A stretch of 14,456 bases of DNA, taken from an uncultured Clostridia bacterium (GTDB lineage: Bacteria > Bacillota > Clostridia > Christensenellales > Borkfalkiaceae). Below, piece after piece: positions 6,417 through 14,318 of this stretch (position 1 is its first letter; the number at the start of each line of letters is the position of its first letter). Both the position numbers and the translations under genes were made by a program. Where the stretch lies: NCBI GenBank assembly GCA_947581885.1, contig CANPWF010000026.1:1-14456 (forward strand), given 5' to 3'. The notes beneath the pieces are model-generated. The model ran no database searches and was not told the origin of the DNA. It saw only the letters and a list, made by a program, of their open reading frames with translations.

Positions 6417-6647
6417 TTATTTGCGGTCGGGCAAGGCGGTGAGGGTGCGGACGCGCGAGGCGTGAAAGGAAAAGGTCACACTGTACCCCTCTCTCCCCTT
6501 TTCGACGGTCAGCGTCGGGGTGCCGAAAACCTCGAAATACTCTGCGGCAACCAAAGTTAAATCGCGGGTCGCCGCCGCCCGCGTCTCCTCGTTCCCCTCT
6601 TCTTTCCTAAGAAGTCTTGCGATCCGTGCCCGCTCTTCCTCTCTCAT
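6417..6647 (-). CDS. MinE-like small protein (topological specificity domain)
   Basis: A 76-residue soluble protein encoded 9 bases after the MinD-like gene, with AGGAGG four bases before its ATG. In the C-terminal half, RDLTLVAAEYFEV, then TLTVEK, then GYSVTFSFHASR lines up with the pattern of the MinE dimer domain (E. coli KDILEVICKYVQI, VTVQLE, ISILELNVTLP). The N-terminal part (EERARIARLLRKEEG) is short, charged and helical. It lacks the hydrophobic membrane-binding start that typical MinE proteins carry, and the stretch to the dimer domain is about ten residues shorter than usual. In the family, MinE stimulates MinD ATPase and makes it cycle. The assignment rests on pattern and on context, so it is moderate; a different MinD partner is possible. 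Confidence 0.55.
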   Translation of the reverse strand: MREEERARIARLLRKEEGNEETRAAATRDLTLVAAEYFEVFGTPTLTVEKGREGYSVTFSFHASRVRTLTALPDRK

Positions 6648-6656
6648 GGTTCCTCC

Positions 6657-7355
6657 TTATTTCCTTTTGGGGGACAGCACCCGCTCGGCAAGTTGGCGGA
6701 AGGGGCGGCTCCTCACGACAATGTTCTCCAAAAACAGCTTGTCCTCTTCGGGGATCGCGCCGAGAAGAGGAACTTTGAGGGCGGAAGCAAGTTCCTCGGG
6801 AAGCAGGATCTCCCCCTTCCGCGCAAAGTCCTTCCGAACCGCATTCACGACGAGCTGTACGCTCGCAAAGCGGTAATTTTTGAGAATGCCCGCCACCTTG
6901 TCGGCATCGCGAAGCGCGGAGATGTGCGGCGTGGTGACGAGGATCGCCTCTTCCGCGCACGCGGCGGCACGGTGGAAGCCCTCGTCGATGCCCGCGGGGG
7001 AATCGATGAGGACGAAATCGAAGAGCGGCGCAAAAGAATCGAGCACGAGCCGCACCGCCTGCGGGGAAACGTACCGCTCTCCCCCCTTCTCCGACGAGAG
7101 AACGTACAGCGTCGGGAAGCGCGGGTGACGCACGAGTGCCTGTTTGGGGCGGCAACGCCCTTCCACCGCGTCGACGACATCGTACATGCAGAGCCGTTCC
7201 ACGCCGAGCGTCACGTCGACGTTGTTGAGCCCGAAGTCGAGATCGCAGACGACGACCCTCAGCCCCCGCCGCGCAAGCTGAACGGCAAGGTTGCAGGTGA
7301 CCGTCGTCTTTCCGACGCCCCCTTTCCCCGACGTGACAACGATCTTTCTTGCCAT
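6657..7355 (-). CDS. minD: MinD-like septum-site ATPase without C-terminal membrane anchor
   Basis: A 232-residue deviant-Walker P-loop ATPase of the MinD/ParA family. The motif GKGGVGKTT lies at 10-18 (signature K11, catalytic K16). DLDFGLNNVD at 38-47 (D38, D40) matches the MinD switch I, followed by the MinD-like YDVVDAVEG. Walker B is IDSPAGI with D118. In the family, ATP-bound dimers sit on the membrane and recruit the division inhibitor MinC. E. coli MinD is 270 residues and ends in an amphipathic helix; this protein stops at RVLSPKRK and shows no such helix in any frame. The start at 7355 was chosen because GGAGG lies five bases upstream; an in-frame ATG at 7373 has no ribosome site. 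The pair with a MinE-like gene favours MinD over FlhG or plasmid ParA. Confidence 0.82.
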   Translation of the reverse strand: MARKIVVTSGKGGVGKTTVTCNLAVQLARRGLRVVVCDLDFGLNNVDVTLGVERLCMYDVVDAVEGRCRPKQALVRHPRFPTLYVLSSEKGGERYVSPQAVRLVLDSFAPLFDFVLIDSPAGIDEGFHRAAACAEEAILVTTPHISALRDADKVAGILKNYRFASVQLVVNAVRKDFARKGEILLPEELASALKVPLLGAIPEEDKLFLENIVVRSRPFRQLAERVLSPKRK

Positions 7356-7373
7356 TCCGCCCTCCGTCCGCAT

Positions 7374-7382
7374 ATTGTATCA
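7374..7382 (-). promoter_or_regulatory. Possible extended -10 promoter of the minD-like gene
   Basis: The minus strand reads TGATACAAT, an extended -10 element (TGn followed by TACAAT at 7374-7379). No good -35 box is seen 17 bases upstream. The predicted start would lie only about a dozen bases before the ATG at 7355, leaving just enough room for the ribosome site. Confidence 0.4.
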
Positions 7383-7549
7383 CACAACACGTATCGGATT
7401 TCGGCGAAAACCGTCGAACGGGGTAAAATTCCGTCGGATAGGAAGGAGGTTCCCCTGTCTTTTCAAAAAAGCGCAAAGCCTCCGTGAAAGGGAATGTTTG
7501 AAGAAGAGGCGAAAAGGGAGAAAAGGGCTCGGAATTGGGCTTGGAGGAG

Positions 7550-7578
7550 TTGATTTTTTCCGAAAGATATGTTAAAAT
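7550..7578 (+). promoter_or_regulatory. Promoter of the hybrid kinase / binding-protein operon
   Basis: TTGATT (7550-7555) and TAAAAT (7573-7578) are separated by exactly 17 bases. The start would lie near 7585, giving a leader of about 90 bases before the ATG at 7677. That leader contains two small stems (GCGTT 7608-7612 with AACGC 7621-7625, and TCGG 7632-7635 with CCGA 7641-7644) but no known riboswitch fold. Between 7383 and 7549 I see only purine-rich spacer. Confidence 0.65.
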
Positions 7579-7676
7579 GTTTTTAATACAAGGATATTGC
7601 GTTTTCTGCGTTCGCGAAGCAACGCCCCCGATCGGCTTTTCCGAGGGTTCGCGCTCGCAAAACGAGGAGCTGGAAG

Positions 7677-10664
7677 ATGTTCAAATGGTCAAGGTTGCCC
7701 AGATGGGCGAAAGTTCTGATCGGGTCGCTCGCCTCCTGTTTGGTCGTCGCCATTATCGCGGCACTGATGGTGGGCTATTTCCGATTTATCGCGGAACAGT
7801 CGCAGACGGACGGCGAGAGAAATCTTCGGGAAGTGTATTCGCAGGTCAACGGTTCCTACCGAAAATTGATGCGCCGCAATTTCAGCGTACTCGATAGTTG
7901 CGGCGAATATATCATACTTGCCGATCAGTCCGACGAAGTCACCCCCGAAGAATTCATCAAACAAAAGCAGGAAACGTGGGGCTTTACCGACTTCTATTTC
8001 CTCAACGAACAGCGCGAATACTACTCCTTCAAAAACGGTGCCGTCGGGGAGAAGCCCCTCGATAACGGACAGCAGGAACTCATCGAAAACAACGAACGCA
8101 TCATGGCGAGCGAGAAGATCGACGGGAACCTCGTGACGATGTTCGCCACCCCCTACAGGGGAACGTACGACGGATTTGCATACACCGCCATCGGCATCAG
8201 TTACAGCAACGAGGATATGGCGAAGGCGTTGAACGGGGACGCGTTCGAGGGCAAGTCGGATACCTTCATCCTCCGCACGGACGGGACGGTGCTCCTCTCC
8301 ACACAGGTCGGCGGCGGCGCGATCGAGAATTATTTCCTGTACTTGAAGGGAACGGTCGACGACAGCCGCATCGCCGAAATCAAAACCAACATTCAAACGC
8401 TTTGCGAGGGAAGCGATTACCATAAGTCCCCCGCTGCCGACGAGTACGGCTATCTCACCTACGAGCGCAACGGCGAACAGCGGTGCATCATCTATATCCC
8501 CATCGGTTACGAGGATTACGCGCTTTTAAGCGACGTCTCCTTCACCGCCGTGAGCCAAGGCTTCCTGCTTGCCCAACGGGCGACGATGCGCGTGCTCCTC
8601 ATCATCTTCTCCCTCATCGTCGTGGCGGGCGGGGCTGTCCTCATCGCGTACATCATCGCGCAGTCCAAACAGAACAGGAAGGAACTGCAATACCGCGAGC
8701 GCATGTTCGACGTGCTCTCCAACAACGTCAACGATATCTTCCTCATGCTCGACCCGCAGAGCCAACGGGTGGAGTATATCAGCCCCAACATCGAACGCCT
8801 TCTCGGCATCAAGTTGAAGGACGCGCGTTCGGATATCCGTGTGATGGCGACGTGCGCCGTCGACTATAACATCATCATCCCCAACGACGAACTGCAAGCC
8901 ATCCCCATCGGGAGCAGCCGCGATTGGGAGTGCGAATACATGCATCAGGCGACGGGCGAACGCAGGTGGTATCGCGTCGTCATCTACCATATGAGCATCC
9001 GCGGCATGGAGAAGTACGTCATCGTCATGTCGGACCGCACGCTCGATAAACAGCTCAACAAGCGGTTGCAGGAAGCCCTCGACGCGGCGAAGAGCGCGAA
9101 CGAAGCGAAGAGCAACTTCCTCTCCAACATGTCGCACGATATCCGCACCCCCATGAATGCGATCGTCGGCTTCTCGATGCTCCTCGAACGCAACGCGGGG
9201 GACGAAGAGCTCGTGCGCGAATATACGAGGAAGATCATGGCATCGAGCCATCACCTCCTCTCCCTCATCAACGACGTGCTCGATATGAGCAAGATCGAGA
9301 GCGGCAAGACTTCGCTCAACGTGGAGCCGTTCAGCCTGCCCGATCTTCTGGAAGAACTCAAAATCATCATCCTTCCGCAGGCGAAGGCGAAGGAACAGGA
9401 TTTCTCCATCCGCACCAAGGGCGTTCCGCCCGACGAGATCATGGGCGACAGGCTTCGCCTCAACCAGATCCTCATCAATCTCCTCTCCAACGCCGTGAAG
9501 TACACCCCCCAAGGCGGGAAGATCGACTTCACCGTGAGCAAAGTCGAGGACGCGGGGCAGTTCTGCAAGCTGCGCTTCCTCGTGAAGGACAACGGCATCG
9601 GCATGAGCGAGGAGTATGTGAAGGAGATCTTCCGTCCCTTCACCCGCGAGAAGAACTCCGTCGTCAACAAGATCCAAGGGACGGGGCTCGGCATGGCGAT
9701 CACCAAGAACCTTGTCGACCTCATGGGCGGCATCATCGAGGTGGAGAGCGAAGTGGGCAAAGGGAGCACGTTCACCGTCGAGCTCACCTTCGCCCTCGTG
9801 CAGGAAGCCCTGCCCGACGCTTGGTTCCGCCGCTATGTGACGAGAATGCTCGTCGCCGACGACGAGGAAGAGATCTGCCTCAACATCCGCGAAGTGATGC
9901 GCGGCACGGGCGTAGACGTGAGCTATGTGACGGACGGCGAGGCGGCGGTCGACGCGGCGGTGAAGGCGCATCGGCACAAATCGGACTTCCATGTGATCCT
10001 TCTCGATTGGAAGATGCCCGGGATGGACGGCGTGGAGACGGCGCGGCGCATCCGTGAACAGGTCGGGCCCGACGTGCCCATCCTCGTGCTCACCTCCTAC
10101 GATTGGAGCGACATCGAAGAGGAAGCGCGGGAGGCGGGCATCAACGCCTTCATGCCCAAGCCCTTCTTCACCTCCACCTTCTTCCAGACCATCCGTCCCC
10201 TCTTCGCCGAGGCTCCCAAGCCCGAGAAAGAGGTTCCCGCCGAAGCGGAAGGTGCCCTCAAAGACAGGTTGTTCCTCGTCGCCGAGGACAACGAACTCAA
10301 CGCCGAGATCCTCACCGAGATGCTCGCGATCGAGGGCGCGAAGTGCGAAGTCGCCGTCAACGGCAAGATCGCCGTGGAGATGTTCCAGAAGGCGAAGGCG
10401 GGCTACTACGATATGATCCTCATGGACGTGCAGATGCCCGTCATGAACGGCTACGAAGCGACGAGAGCCATCCGCGCACTCGAACGAGAGGACGCGAAGG
10501 AGATCCCCATCGTCGCGATGACGGCGAATACTTTCGCCGAGGATGTGAAGAACGCCCTCGACGCGGGCATGGACGCGCACCTCGCCAAGCCCATCGATAT
10601 GGATGCGGTGCGAAAGACGGTCGCCGCCCTGCTCGAAAAATCCGCCAAAGGAGACAACAAGTGA
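7677..10664 (+). CDS. Hybrid sensor histidine kinase with two receiver domains
   Basis: A 995-residue membrane-bound hybrid kinase. Transmembrane helices lie at about 10-35 and 304-328, enclosing a large extracellular sensor region (about 36-303) of Cache-like character. A PAS domain follows (about 339-450). The HisKA box is MSHDIRTPMNAIVGFS with phospho-acceptor H487. The ATPase part has the N box around N605, DNGIGMSEEYV, and GTGLG with glycines 668, 670 and 672. Receiver 1 (about 721-840) has ADD, phosphorylatable D777 in LLDWKMPG, LTSYDW and K in PKPF. Receiver 2 (about 860-985) has AEDN, D917 in LMDVQMPVMNG, MTAN and K in LAKP. Both receivers look active. There is no HPt or DNA-binding output domain, so phosphate must leave through a separate protein. 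The stop codon overlaps the GTG of the lipoprotein gene, so the two are co-translated. Architectures of this kind are common in Clostridia beside solute-binding proteins. Confidence 0.93.
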   Translation: MFKWSRLPRWAKVLIGSLASCLVVAIIAALMVGYFRFIAEQSQTDGERNLREVYSQVNGSYRKLMRRNFSVLDSCGEYIILADQSDEVTPEEFIKQKQETWGFTDFYFLNEQREYYSFKNGAVGEKPLDNGQQELIENNERIMASEKIDGNLVTMFATPYRGTYDGFAYTAIGISYSNEDMAKALNGDAFEGKSDTFILRTDGTVLLSTQVGGGAIENYFLYLKGTVDDSRIAEIKTNIQTLCEGSDYHKSPAADEYGYLTYERNGEQRCIIYIPIGYEDYALLSDVSFTAVSQGFLLAQRATMRVLLIIFSLIVVAGGAVLIAYIIAQSKQNRKELQYRERMFDVLSNNVNDIFLMLDPQSQRVEYISPNIERLLGIKLKDARSDIRVMATCAVDYNIIIPNDELQAIPIGSSRDWECEYMHQATGERRWYRVVIYHMSIRGMEKYVIVMSDRTLDKQLNKRLQEALDAAKSANEAKSNFLSNMSHDIRTPMNAIVGFSMLLERNAGDEELVREYTRKIMASSHHLLSLINDVLDMSKIESGKTSLNVEPFSLPDLLEELKIIILPQAKAKEQDFSIRTKGVPPDEIMGDRLRLNQILINLLSNAVKYTPQGGKIDFTVSKVEDAGQFCKLRFLVKDNGIGMSEEYVKEIFRPFTREKNSVVNKIQGTGLGMAITKNLVDLMGGIIEVESEVGKGSTFTVELTFALVQEALPDAWFRRYVTRMLVADDEEEICLNIREVMRGTGVDVSYVTDGEAAVDAAVKAHRHKSDFHVILLDWKMPGMDGVETARRIREQVGPDVPILVLTSYDWSDIEEEAREAGINAFMPKPFFTSTFFQTIRPLFAEAPKPEKEVPAEAEGALKDRLFLVAEDNELNAEILTEMLAIEGAKCEVAVNGKIAVEMFQKAKAGYYDMILMDVQMPVMNGYEATRAIRALEREDAKEIPIVAMTANTFAEDVKNALDAGMDAHLAKPIDMDAVRKTVAALLEKSAKGDNK

Positions 10665-11920
10665 AAAAACTGCTGTGCGTTCCGCTCGCGTTCGCCATGC
10701 TCGGAGCGGTAAGTATCACGGGCTGTACAAACAAAGACGCGATCAGCATCATGGGCAAGGAGAGCGATCTCAACAAGCCCTATATGAAGCAGATCTTCGA
10801 GCACTACAAGCAATCGACGGGGGAAAATCTCAACATCATCGCCGTCAAAGACGCGAAATTCGAGGACAAGGCGTTGAAGAGAATGGGCACCAAGCGTGCG
10901 CCCGACATCCTTCTGCACTTCCACAATGCCGATCTCAATCGCTTCAACGTGACGCAGAACTTCCTCTTCCTCAATGAGGAAGAGTGGGTGGACGAGCTCA
11001 CCGAGAACGCGAAGGCGTACTGCACGGACGCGGAAGGGCGGCTGCTCGGGCTCCCGTTTTGGGAGAGCTCGGTCTCGGGGTGCTACTATAATGCCAAGCT
11101 CTTCGAGGAGAACGGTCTGCGCGTTCCGACGACGCAGGCAGACTTCAACGGCCTGTGCGAAAGTTTGAAAAACAAGAACATCACCCCCATTCTCTGGCCC
11201 GCGGACGGGTGCTCGTGGATGGCGCAGTTCGGGTTGGATCCCGTATTCGCGGACGGGGAGGAAGGCAAAGAAACGCTCGAAAAGCTCAACGCGGGCGAGA
11301 TCGGATACGGGGATATCCCCGCCGTCACGGATATGGTGACGTGGCTCGACAACGCCGCCAAGAGCGGGTGGTTTGGGAAAGACTTCCTCAAAAAGGGTTG
11401 GGACGATATCTCCCCCGCCCTCGCCTCGGGGGAAGCGGCGATGACCTTCATTTGGGATACATGGTTCTACACCGACTTCACCGACGGGAAGTACAAGAAG
11501 GAAGATTTCGCGCTCATGCCCGCGTATATGGGCACGGCCGGGACGTTCGAGGGCGGCAACCTCAACATGATGATGGTGAACAAGAACGGCTCGAAAAAGG
11601 AGAAAGCCCTCGCCTTTTTGAAGTTCTGCGCGGCCCCCGAAAACTACAACGTCGCCTTCAAGGATATCCCCACCGTGAGCGTCTTTGAGGGGCAGAACAC
11701 GAACATCCAATCCAAAATGGTGACGGAAGCGGCGGAGAAGGGCGAGATCGAGAGGTACGAGCGCGTATCGACGGCGAGCACCAAGATCGTCGGATACAGC
11801 GCGGACGACATGATGCAGGCGTTGAATGCCCTCTTCCGCGGAGATATGAGCGTCGCCGAGTGCGTGAAGCGCATGGACGAGAACCGCATCGAGAAAGCCC
11901 GCGCCTCCACCGAGGATTGA
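10661..11920 (+). CDS. Extracellular solute-binding lipoprotein (ABC sugar-binding family 1)
   Basis: A 419-residue lipoprotein. The signal peptide has KK at 2-3, a hydrophobic core and the lipobox ITGC with lipidated C22. The mature part is a type II periplasmic-binding fold of the SBP_bac_1/8 kind, used for sugars and oligosaccharides: GRLLGLPFWESSVSGCYYNAKLF is the typical hinge segment (split here as GRLLGLPFW and YYNAKLF), then TQADFNGLCESLKNKN, and DTWFY and GGNLNMMMVNKN later. The start is GTG at 10661, overlapping the kinase TGA as GTGA, with GGAG eight bases upstream. The open frame continues upstream through the kinase gene, but those codons are merely an alternative reading of it. 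No permease or ATPase gene follows; a terminator comes about 20 bases after the stop. This favours a sensing role for the kinase's outer domain over transport, although it could serve a transporter encoded elsewhere. Confidence 0.9.
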   Translation: MKKLLCVPLAFAMLGAVSITGCTNKDAISIMGKESDLNKPYMKQIFEHYKQSTGENLNIIAVKDAKFEDKALKRMGTKRAPDILLHFHNADLNRFNVTQNFLFLNEEEWVDELTENAKAYCTDAEGRLLGLPFWESSVSGCYYNAKLFEENGLRVPTTQADFNGLCESLKNKNITPILWPADGCSWMAQFGLDPVFADGEEGKETLEKLNAGEIGYGDIPAVTDMVTWLDNAAKSGWFGKDFLKKGWDDISPALASGEAAMTFIWDTWFYTDFTDGKYKKEDFALMPAYMGTAGTFEGGNLNMMMVNKNGSKKEKALAFLKFCAAPENYNVAFKDIPTVSVFEGQNTNIQSKMVTEAAEKGEIERYERVSTASTKIVGYSADDMMQALNALFRGDMSVAECVKRMDENRIEKARASTED

Positions 11921-11940
11921 GAAAATTCAAAGAAGATAGG

Positions 11941-11975
11941 AAATACCCGACCGCGAACGGTCGGGTATTTTGATG
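11941..11975 (+). terminator. Intrinsic terminator of the kinase/lipoprotein operon
   Basis: A perfect 13-bp stem (11941-11953 with 11958-11970) closes on the tetraloop CGAA. It is followed by a T-rich stretch (TTTTGATGTTGTTTT, counting the last stem bases). On the minus strand the same hairpin is followed by TCCTATCTTC, a weaker tract. It may therefore also stop the pilus operon arriving from the other side, whose last gene ends at 12035. Confidence 0.9.
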
Positions 11976-12034
11976 TTGTTTTGAAGTTGTTTTCCCCTCT
12001 CTTCCGAAAGAAAATCGCGGAATGGGGTCGGAAA

Positions 12035-12622
12035 TCAGCCCAATTCGAAGAACTCGATGACGGTGGAAACGGCGATCGAATTGGCATCTCTCAGGTTGGT
12101 GCCGTTGGGGTTCAGATTGAGCGAACTCATCGAGCAGCGGTAGCCCGTCGTCACGAGTTTTGCGAGCACGTCGCGGACCTTCTTGTACACGGTTATATCT
12201 GGTGCACCCTTGTTCGTGTCATTCACGGTGAAATCGAGCCTGACGCTCCGCTGGACAACGCCGTCCTGCAAGTCGGTGATCGAAGCCCTGTAACCGTGGT
12301 CGATCCCGACGAGAATCGCGTCCACCTTATCCTGCAATTCGCGGGAGTGCACGCCGTTGCTTGCGGGCATAACGGTGTCGTCCCCCTGCGTTTCGAGGCG
12401 TTTGAGTTCGGCTTTCATCATGTCGTAATCCGCCTTGGTCGCTTCGGTCGTTGCCCGCTCTTCGGCGACAGCATCCAACTCCGTTTGCAGGTCCTGCGTG
12501 CGGCTGCGGATGGGATAGAACACGAGCCCGAAGAACAACCCAACCATGAGGACCCCGAAGAGGATCCACAGAAGAATGGTCTCGCGCAAGGTAAAGCGAT
12601 GTTTCAAATACTTGTTAGCCAT
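12035..12622 (-). CDS. pilO: PilO-like type IV pilus inner-membrane protein
   Basis: A 195-residue bitopic protein. The basic cytosolic start (KYLKHRFTLRE) is followed by one membrane helix (about 14-37), a coiled coil (about 40-80, rich in E, L and A) and a small alpha/beta extracellular domain. This is the PilO layout: PilO pairs with PilN to form the alignment platform between the pilus motor and the outer parts. Sequence identity signals are weak in this family, and the name depends on position: it is the last of a pilD-pilM-pilN-pilO series, with AGGAGG before its ATG and an 18-base gap from the PilN-like gene. The shortness (usual about 200-220) is unremarkable. Confidence 0.65.
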   Translation of the reverse strand: MANKYLKHRFTLRETILLWILFGVLMVGLFFGLVFYPIRSRTQDLQTELDAVAEERATTEATKADYDMMKAELKRLETQGDDTVMPASNGVHSRELQDKVDAILVGIDHGYRASITDLQDGVVQRSVRLDFTVNDTNKGAPDITVYKKVRDVLAKLVTTGYRCSMSSLNLNPNGTNLRDANSIAVSTVIEFFELG

Positions 12623-12640
12623 CTCTCTCCCTCCTTACTT

Positions 12641-13315
12641 TTAGGCCGCGTCCTTAAAGACGATCGTGATCGTGAACGAAACTTTGCCCGTGTCCTGTCC
12701 CGCCGAGTCGTACTCTGCCGTATATTGCGGGCTGTCGTAATCGGAGACGATCGGGCTCTTTTCGATATTGGTGAGAATGTACTGCCTGTCGTTCATGCCC
12801 TCTTTCTCGGGGTCGGTGGGTTCCACAATGGAAACGCCGCTGAGAGAAAGGGTCAAGGTATTCCCGTTGAGGTTGAAGGAAGTGATGACCCCTTTATCGA
12901 AGATAACTTCCTCGATGAGTTGGAACACATCTTCCCGATCGACGCGCTCGCGCGGGAATTTCTCGTAATTGTGCTCGCGGTAGCTATCCTGCACGGTTTT
13001 ATAGTCCTTCATGGAATCCTGCATCGCCTGCACCGCCGCCTGCTCGTCGGCAAGCTGCTGTTCGGCGGCTTCCAACCGAAGATAGGGCTGATACGCGCCG
13101 AAGAATTCGAGGAGCAACAGCACGAGCAAGATCCCCGCGAGGATGAGGAAGAAGAGCTCTGCCGAGATCCCCTTTCTCTCGCGGATGCACAGGTTCACCG
13201 TGTTCTTTTCGGAATACTTCGAAGAGAGAGCACGCGCCTTCCCCTTTCGGTTCACGCCTTCGGATACGTCGTAATACTCGACTTCGCCGTCCGCTTTCTG
13301 TCTTTTTTCGGACAT
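12641..13315 (-). CDS. pilN: PilN-like type IV pilus inner-membrane protein
   Basis: A 224-residue bitopic protein. A long cytosolic N-terminus (about 1-51) ends with NTVNLCIRERKG, which has the look of the PilN peptide that docks into PilM (common form INLLPxR). A very hydrophobic helix follows at about 52-73, then a coiled coil (about 80-105, LEAAEQQLADEQAAVQAMQ) and an extracellular ferredoxin-like region rich in beta strands. In the family PilN bridges cytosolic PilM and extracellular PilO. The extra forty or so residues before the docking peptide are longer than in most PilN proteins. The ribosome site AGGAGG precedes the ATG, and the gap from the PilM-like gene is ten bases. Confidence 0.65.
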   Translation of the reverse strand: MSEKRQKADGEVEYYDVSEGVNRKGKARALSSKYSEKNTVNLCIRERKGISAELFFLILAGILLVLLLLEFFGAYQPYLRLEAAEQQLADEQAAVQAMQDSMKDYKTVQDSYREHNYEKFPRERVDREDVFQLIEEVIFDKGVITSFNLNGNTLTLSLSGVSIVEPTDPEKEGMNDRQYILTNIEKSPIVSDYDSPQYTAEYDSAGQDTGKVSFTITIVFKDAA

Positions 13316-13325
13316 ATCTTCCTCC

Positions 13326-14306
13326 TTATTGCAAAGCTGCGCCCGCCGCCGCGGCGATGAGCGGATAGTCGATCGCGCCCTTCCCCTTGTTCTCGGCGAA
13401 GAGTTCCTTCATATCCGAGATCTCCACGGGAAGAGTGGTGCGGAGCGACTGCATCAACGCCTCGTTGTGCGAACCGCCGCCGCAGCAGTGCAGGTGTTGC
13501 AATGAACCGCCGTTGAAGCGGTAGAAATTGATGGCTTTGAGAACTTCGAGTGCCATGGCACCGTAGATCGCGCGGCACCCGTCGAGGTTGTTCGCGCCGT
13601 TGAAGTCGTTCTCGCGGTACGTCCCCGCGACGAAATTATCCACGCCGAACTGTTCGGAGATGACCTCGTCGAGGGCATTCAAGCCGTAGTCGATCACGCG
13701 GACGCTATCGAACATGGAGCCGTTGAAGAAGAACAGCTTCACCGCGTTGTGCCCGATATCGAGAATGCCGTGGTGGTGGGATTCATCCCCCATCTTCCGA
13801 AGGAGATTGACGTAGGCGAACTCCTCGGGAATGATGGTTTTGAGTTTGAAGCCCGCGCGGCGGAAGAGGTTGATGTAGTCCTCGATGGTCTCCTTGCGGG
13901 CGGCGACGGCGAGCACGTCGAATTCGGGCGGGCGGCCGTCGCCATAGCGAACGGCGTTGAGCACCGCACAGTCGAAGAAATAGTTGCTCTTGTCGTCGGT
14001 GATGAAATCCTTGAACCCGTAGGGCAGGTTGAACATCAGCTGATCGCGCGTGTTCGCCGCAACGAAGAAACGGCGGCAATAGCAGTGTGCAGCAGGCAAA
14101 ACGAGCGCGGCATCGCGGACTGTGAGCCCTTCCTTCTTTTTAAGCTCCTTCAAAAAGTCCGTCATCACTTCGAAGGAAGTGATCGCGCCGTTTTTCACGA
14201 GATCCTGCGCGAGGCGTTCGGTGAGCCCGCGGACGATATTGTCGCCCTTGCGGACCGCAACGTGGATCGCGTGATTCCCGATGTCGAAACCGATGCAATG
14301 CTTCAT
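13326..14306 (-). CDS. pilM: PilM-like actin-fold ATPase of type IV pilus assembly
   Basis: A 326-residue cytosolic protein of the actin/FtsA-like PilM family, which binds ATP and PilN and links the pilus motor to the membrane complex. Motifs are phosphate 1 FDIGNHAIHVAV (D8, G10), phosphate 2 ILDIGHNAVKLFF (D183) and the adenosine loop CCGGGSHN (G276-278). Its length is close to the usual 340-355. I chose the ATG at 14304-14306: AAAGGAG lies seven bases upstream. An ATG six bases earlier (14310-14312) would sit directly against the ribosome site. The TAA of the prepilin peptidase runs into this ribosome site (TAAAGGAG), so translation is coupled. FtsA is excluded by length and by neighbours. 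Confidence 0.82.
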   Translation of the reverse strand: MKHCIGFDIGNHAIHVAVRKGDNIVRGLTERLAQDLVKNGAITSFEVMTDFLKELKKKEGLTVRDAALVLPAAHCYCRRFFVAANTRDQLMFNLPYGFKDFITDDKSNYFFDCAVLNAVRYGDGRPPEFDVLAVAARKETIEDYINLFRRAGFKLKTIIPEEFAYVNLLRKMGDESHHHGILDIGHNAVKLFFFNGSMFDSVRVIDYGLNALDEVISEQFGVDNFVAGTYRENDFNGANNLDGCRAIYGAMALEVLKAINFYRFNGGSLQHLHCCGGGSHNEALMQSLRTTLPVEISDMKELFAENKGKGAIDYPLIAAAAGAALQ

Positions 14307-14318
14307 GGACATTCTCCT

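Noticed and set aside
7356..7373. Earlier ATG for the minD-like gene
   Set aside because: No ribosome site precedes it, whereas GGAGG lies at the right distance before the ATG at 7355.
8526..10580. Long open frame (684 codons) on the minus strand opposite the kinase gene
   Set aside because: The opposite strand encodes a complete hybrid kinase with all motifs. The antisense product is rich in H, D, E and V with no recognisable domain, as expected from GC-biased codons read backwards.
10103..10660. Upstream extension of the binding-protein frame
   Set aside because: These codons are in another frame of the kinase's receiver domains and are arginine-rich. The lipoprotein signal peptide begins precisely at the GTG at 10661 behind a ribosome site.
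11981..13360. Open frame of 459 codons on the plus strand across the pilO/pilN region
   Set aside because: It spans two well-formed minus-strand genes with good ribosome sites and their junction, and its product shows no domain.
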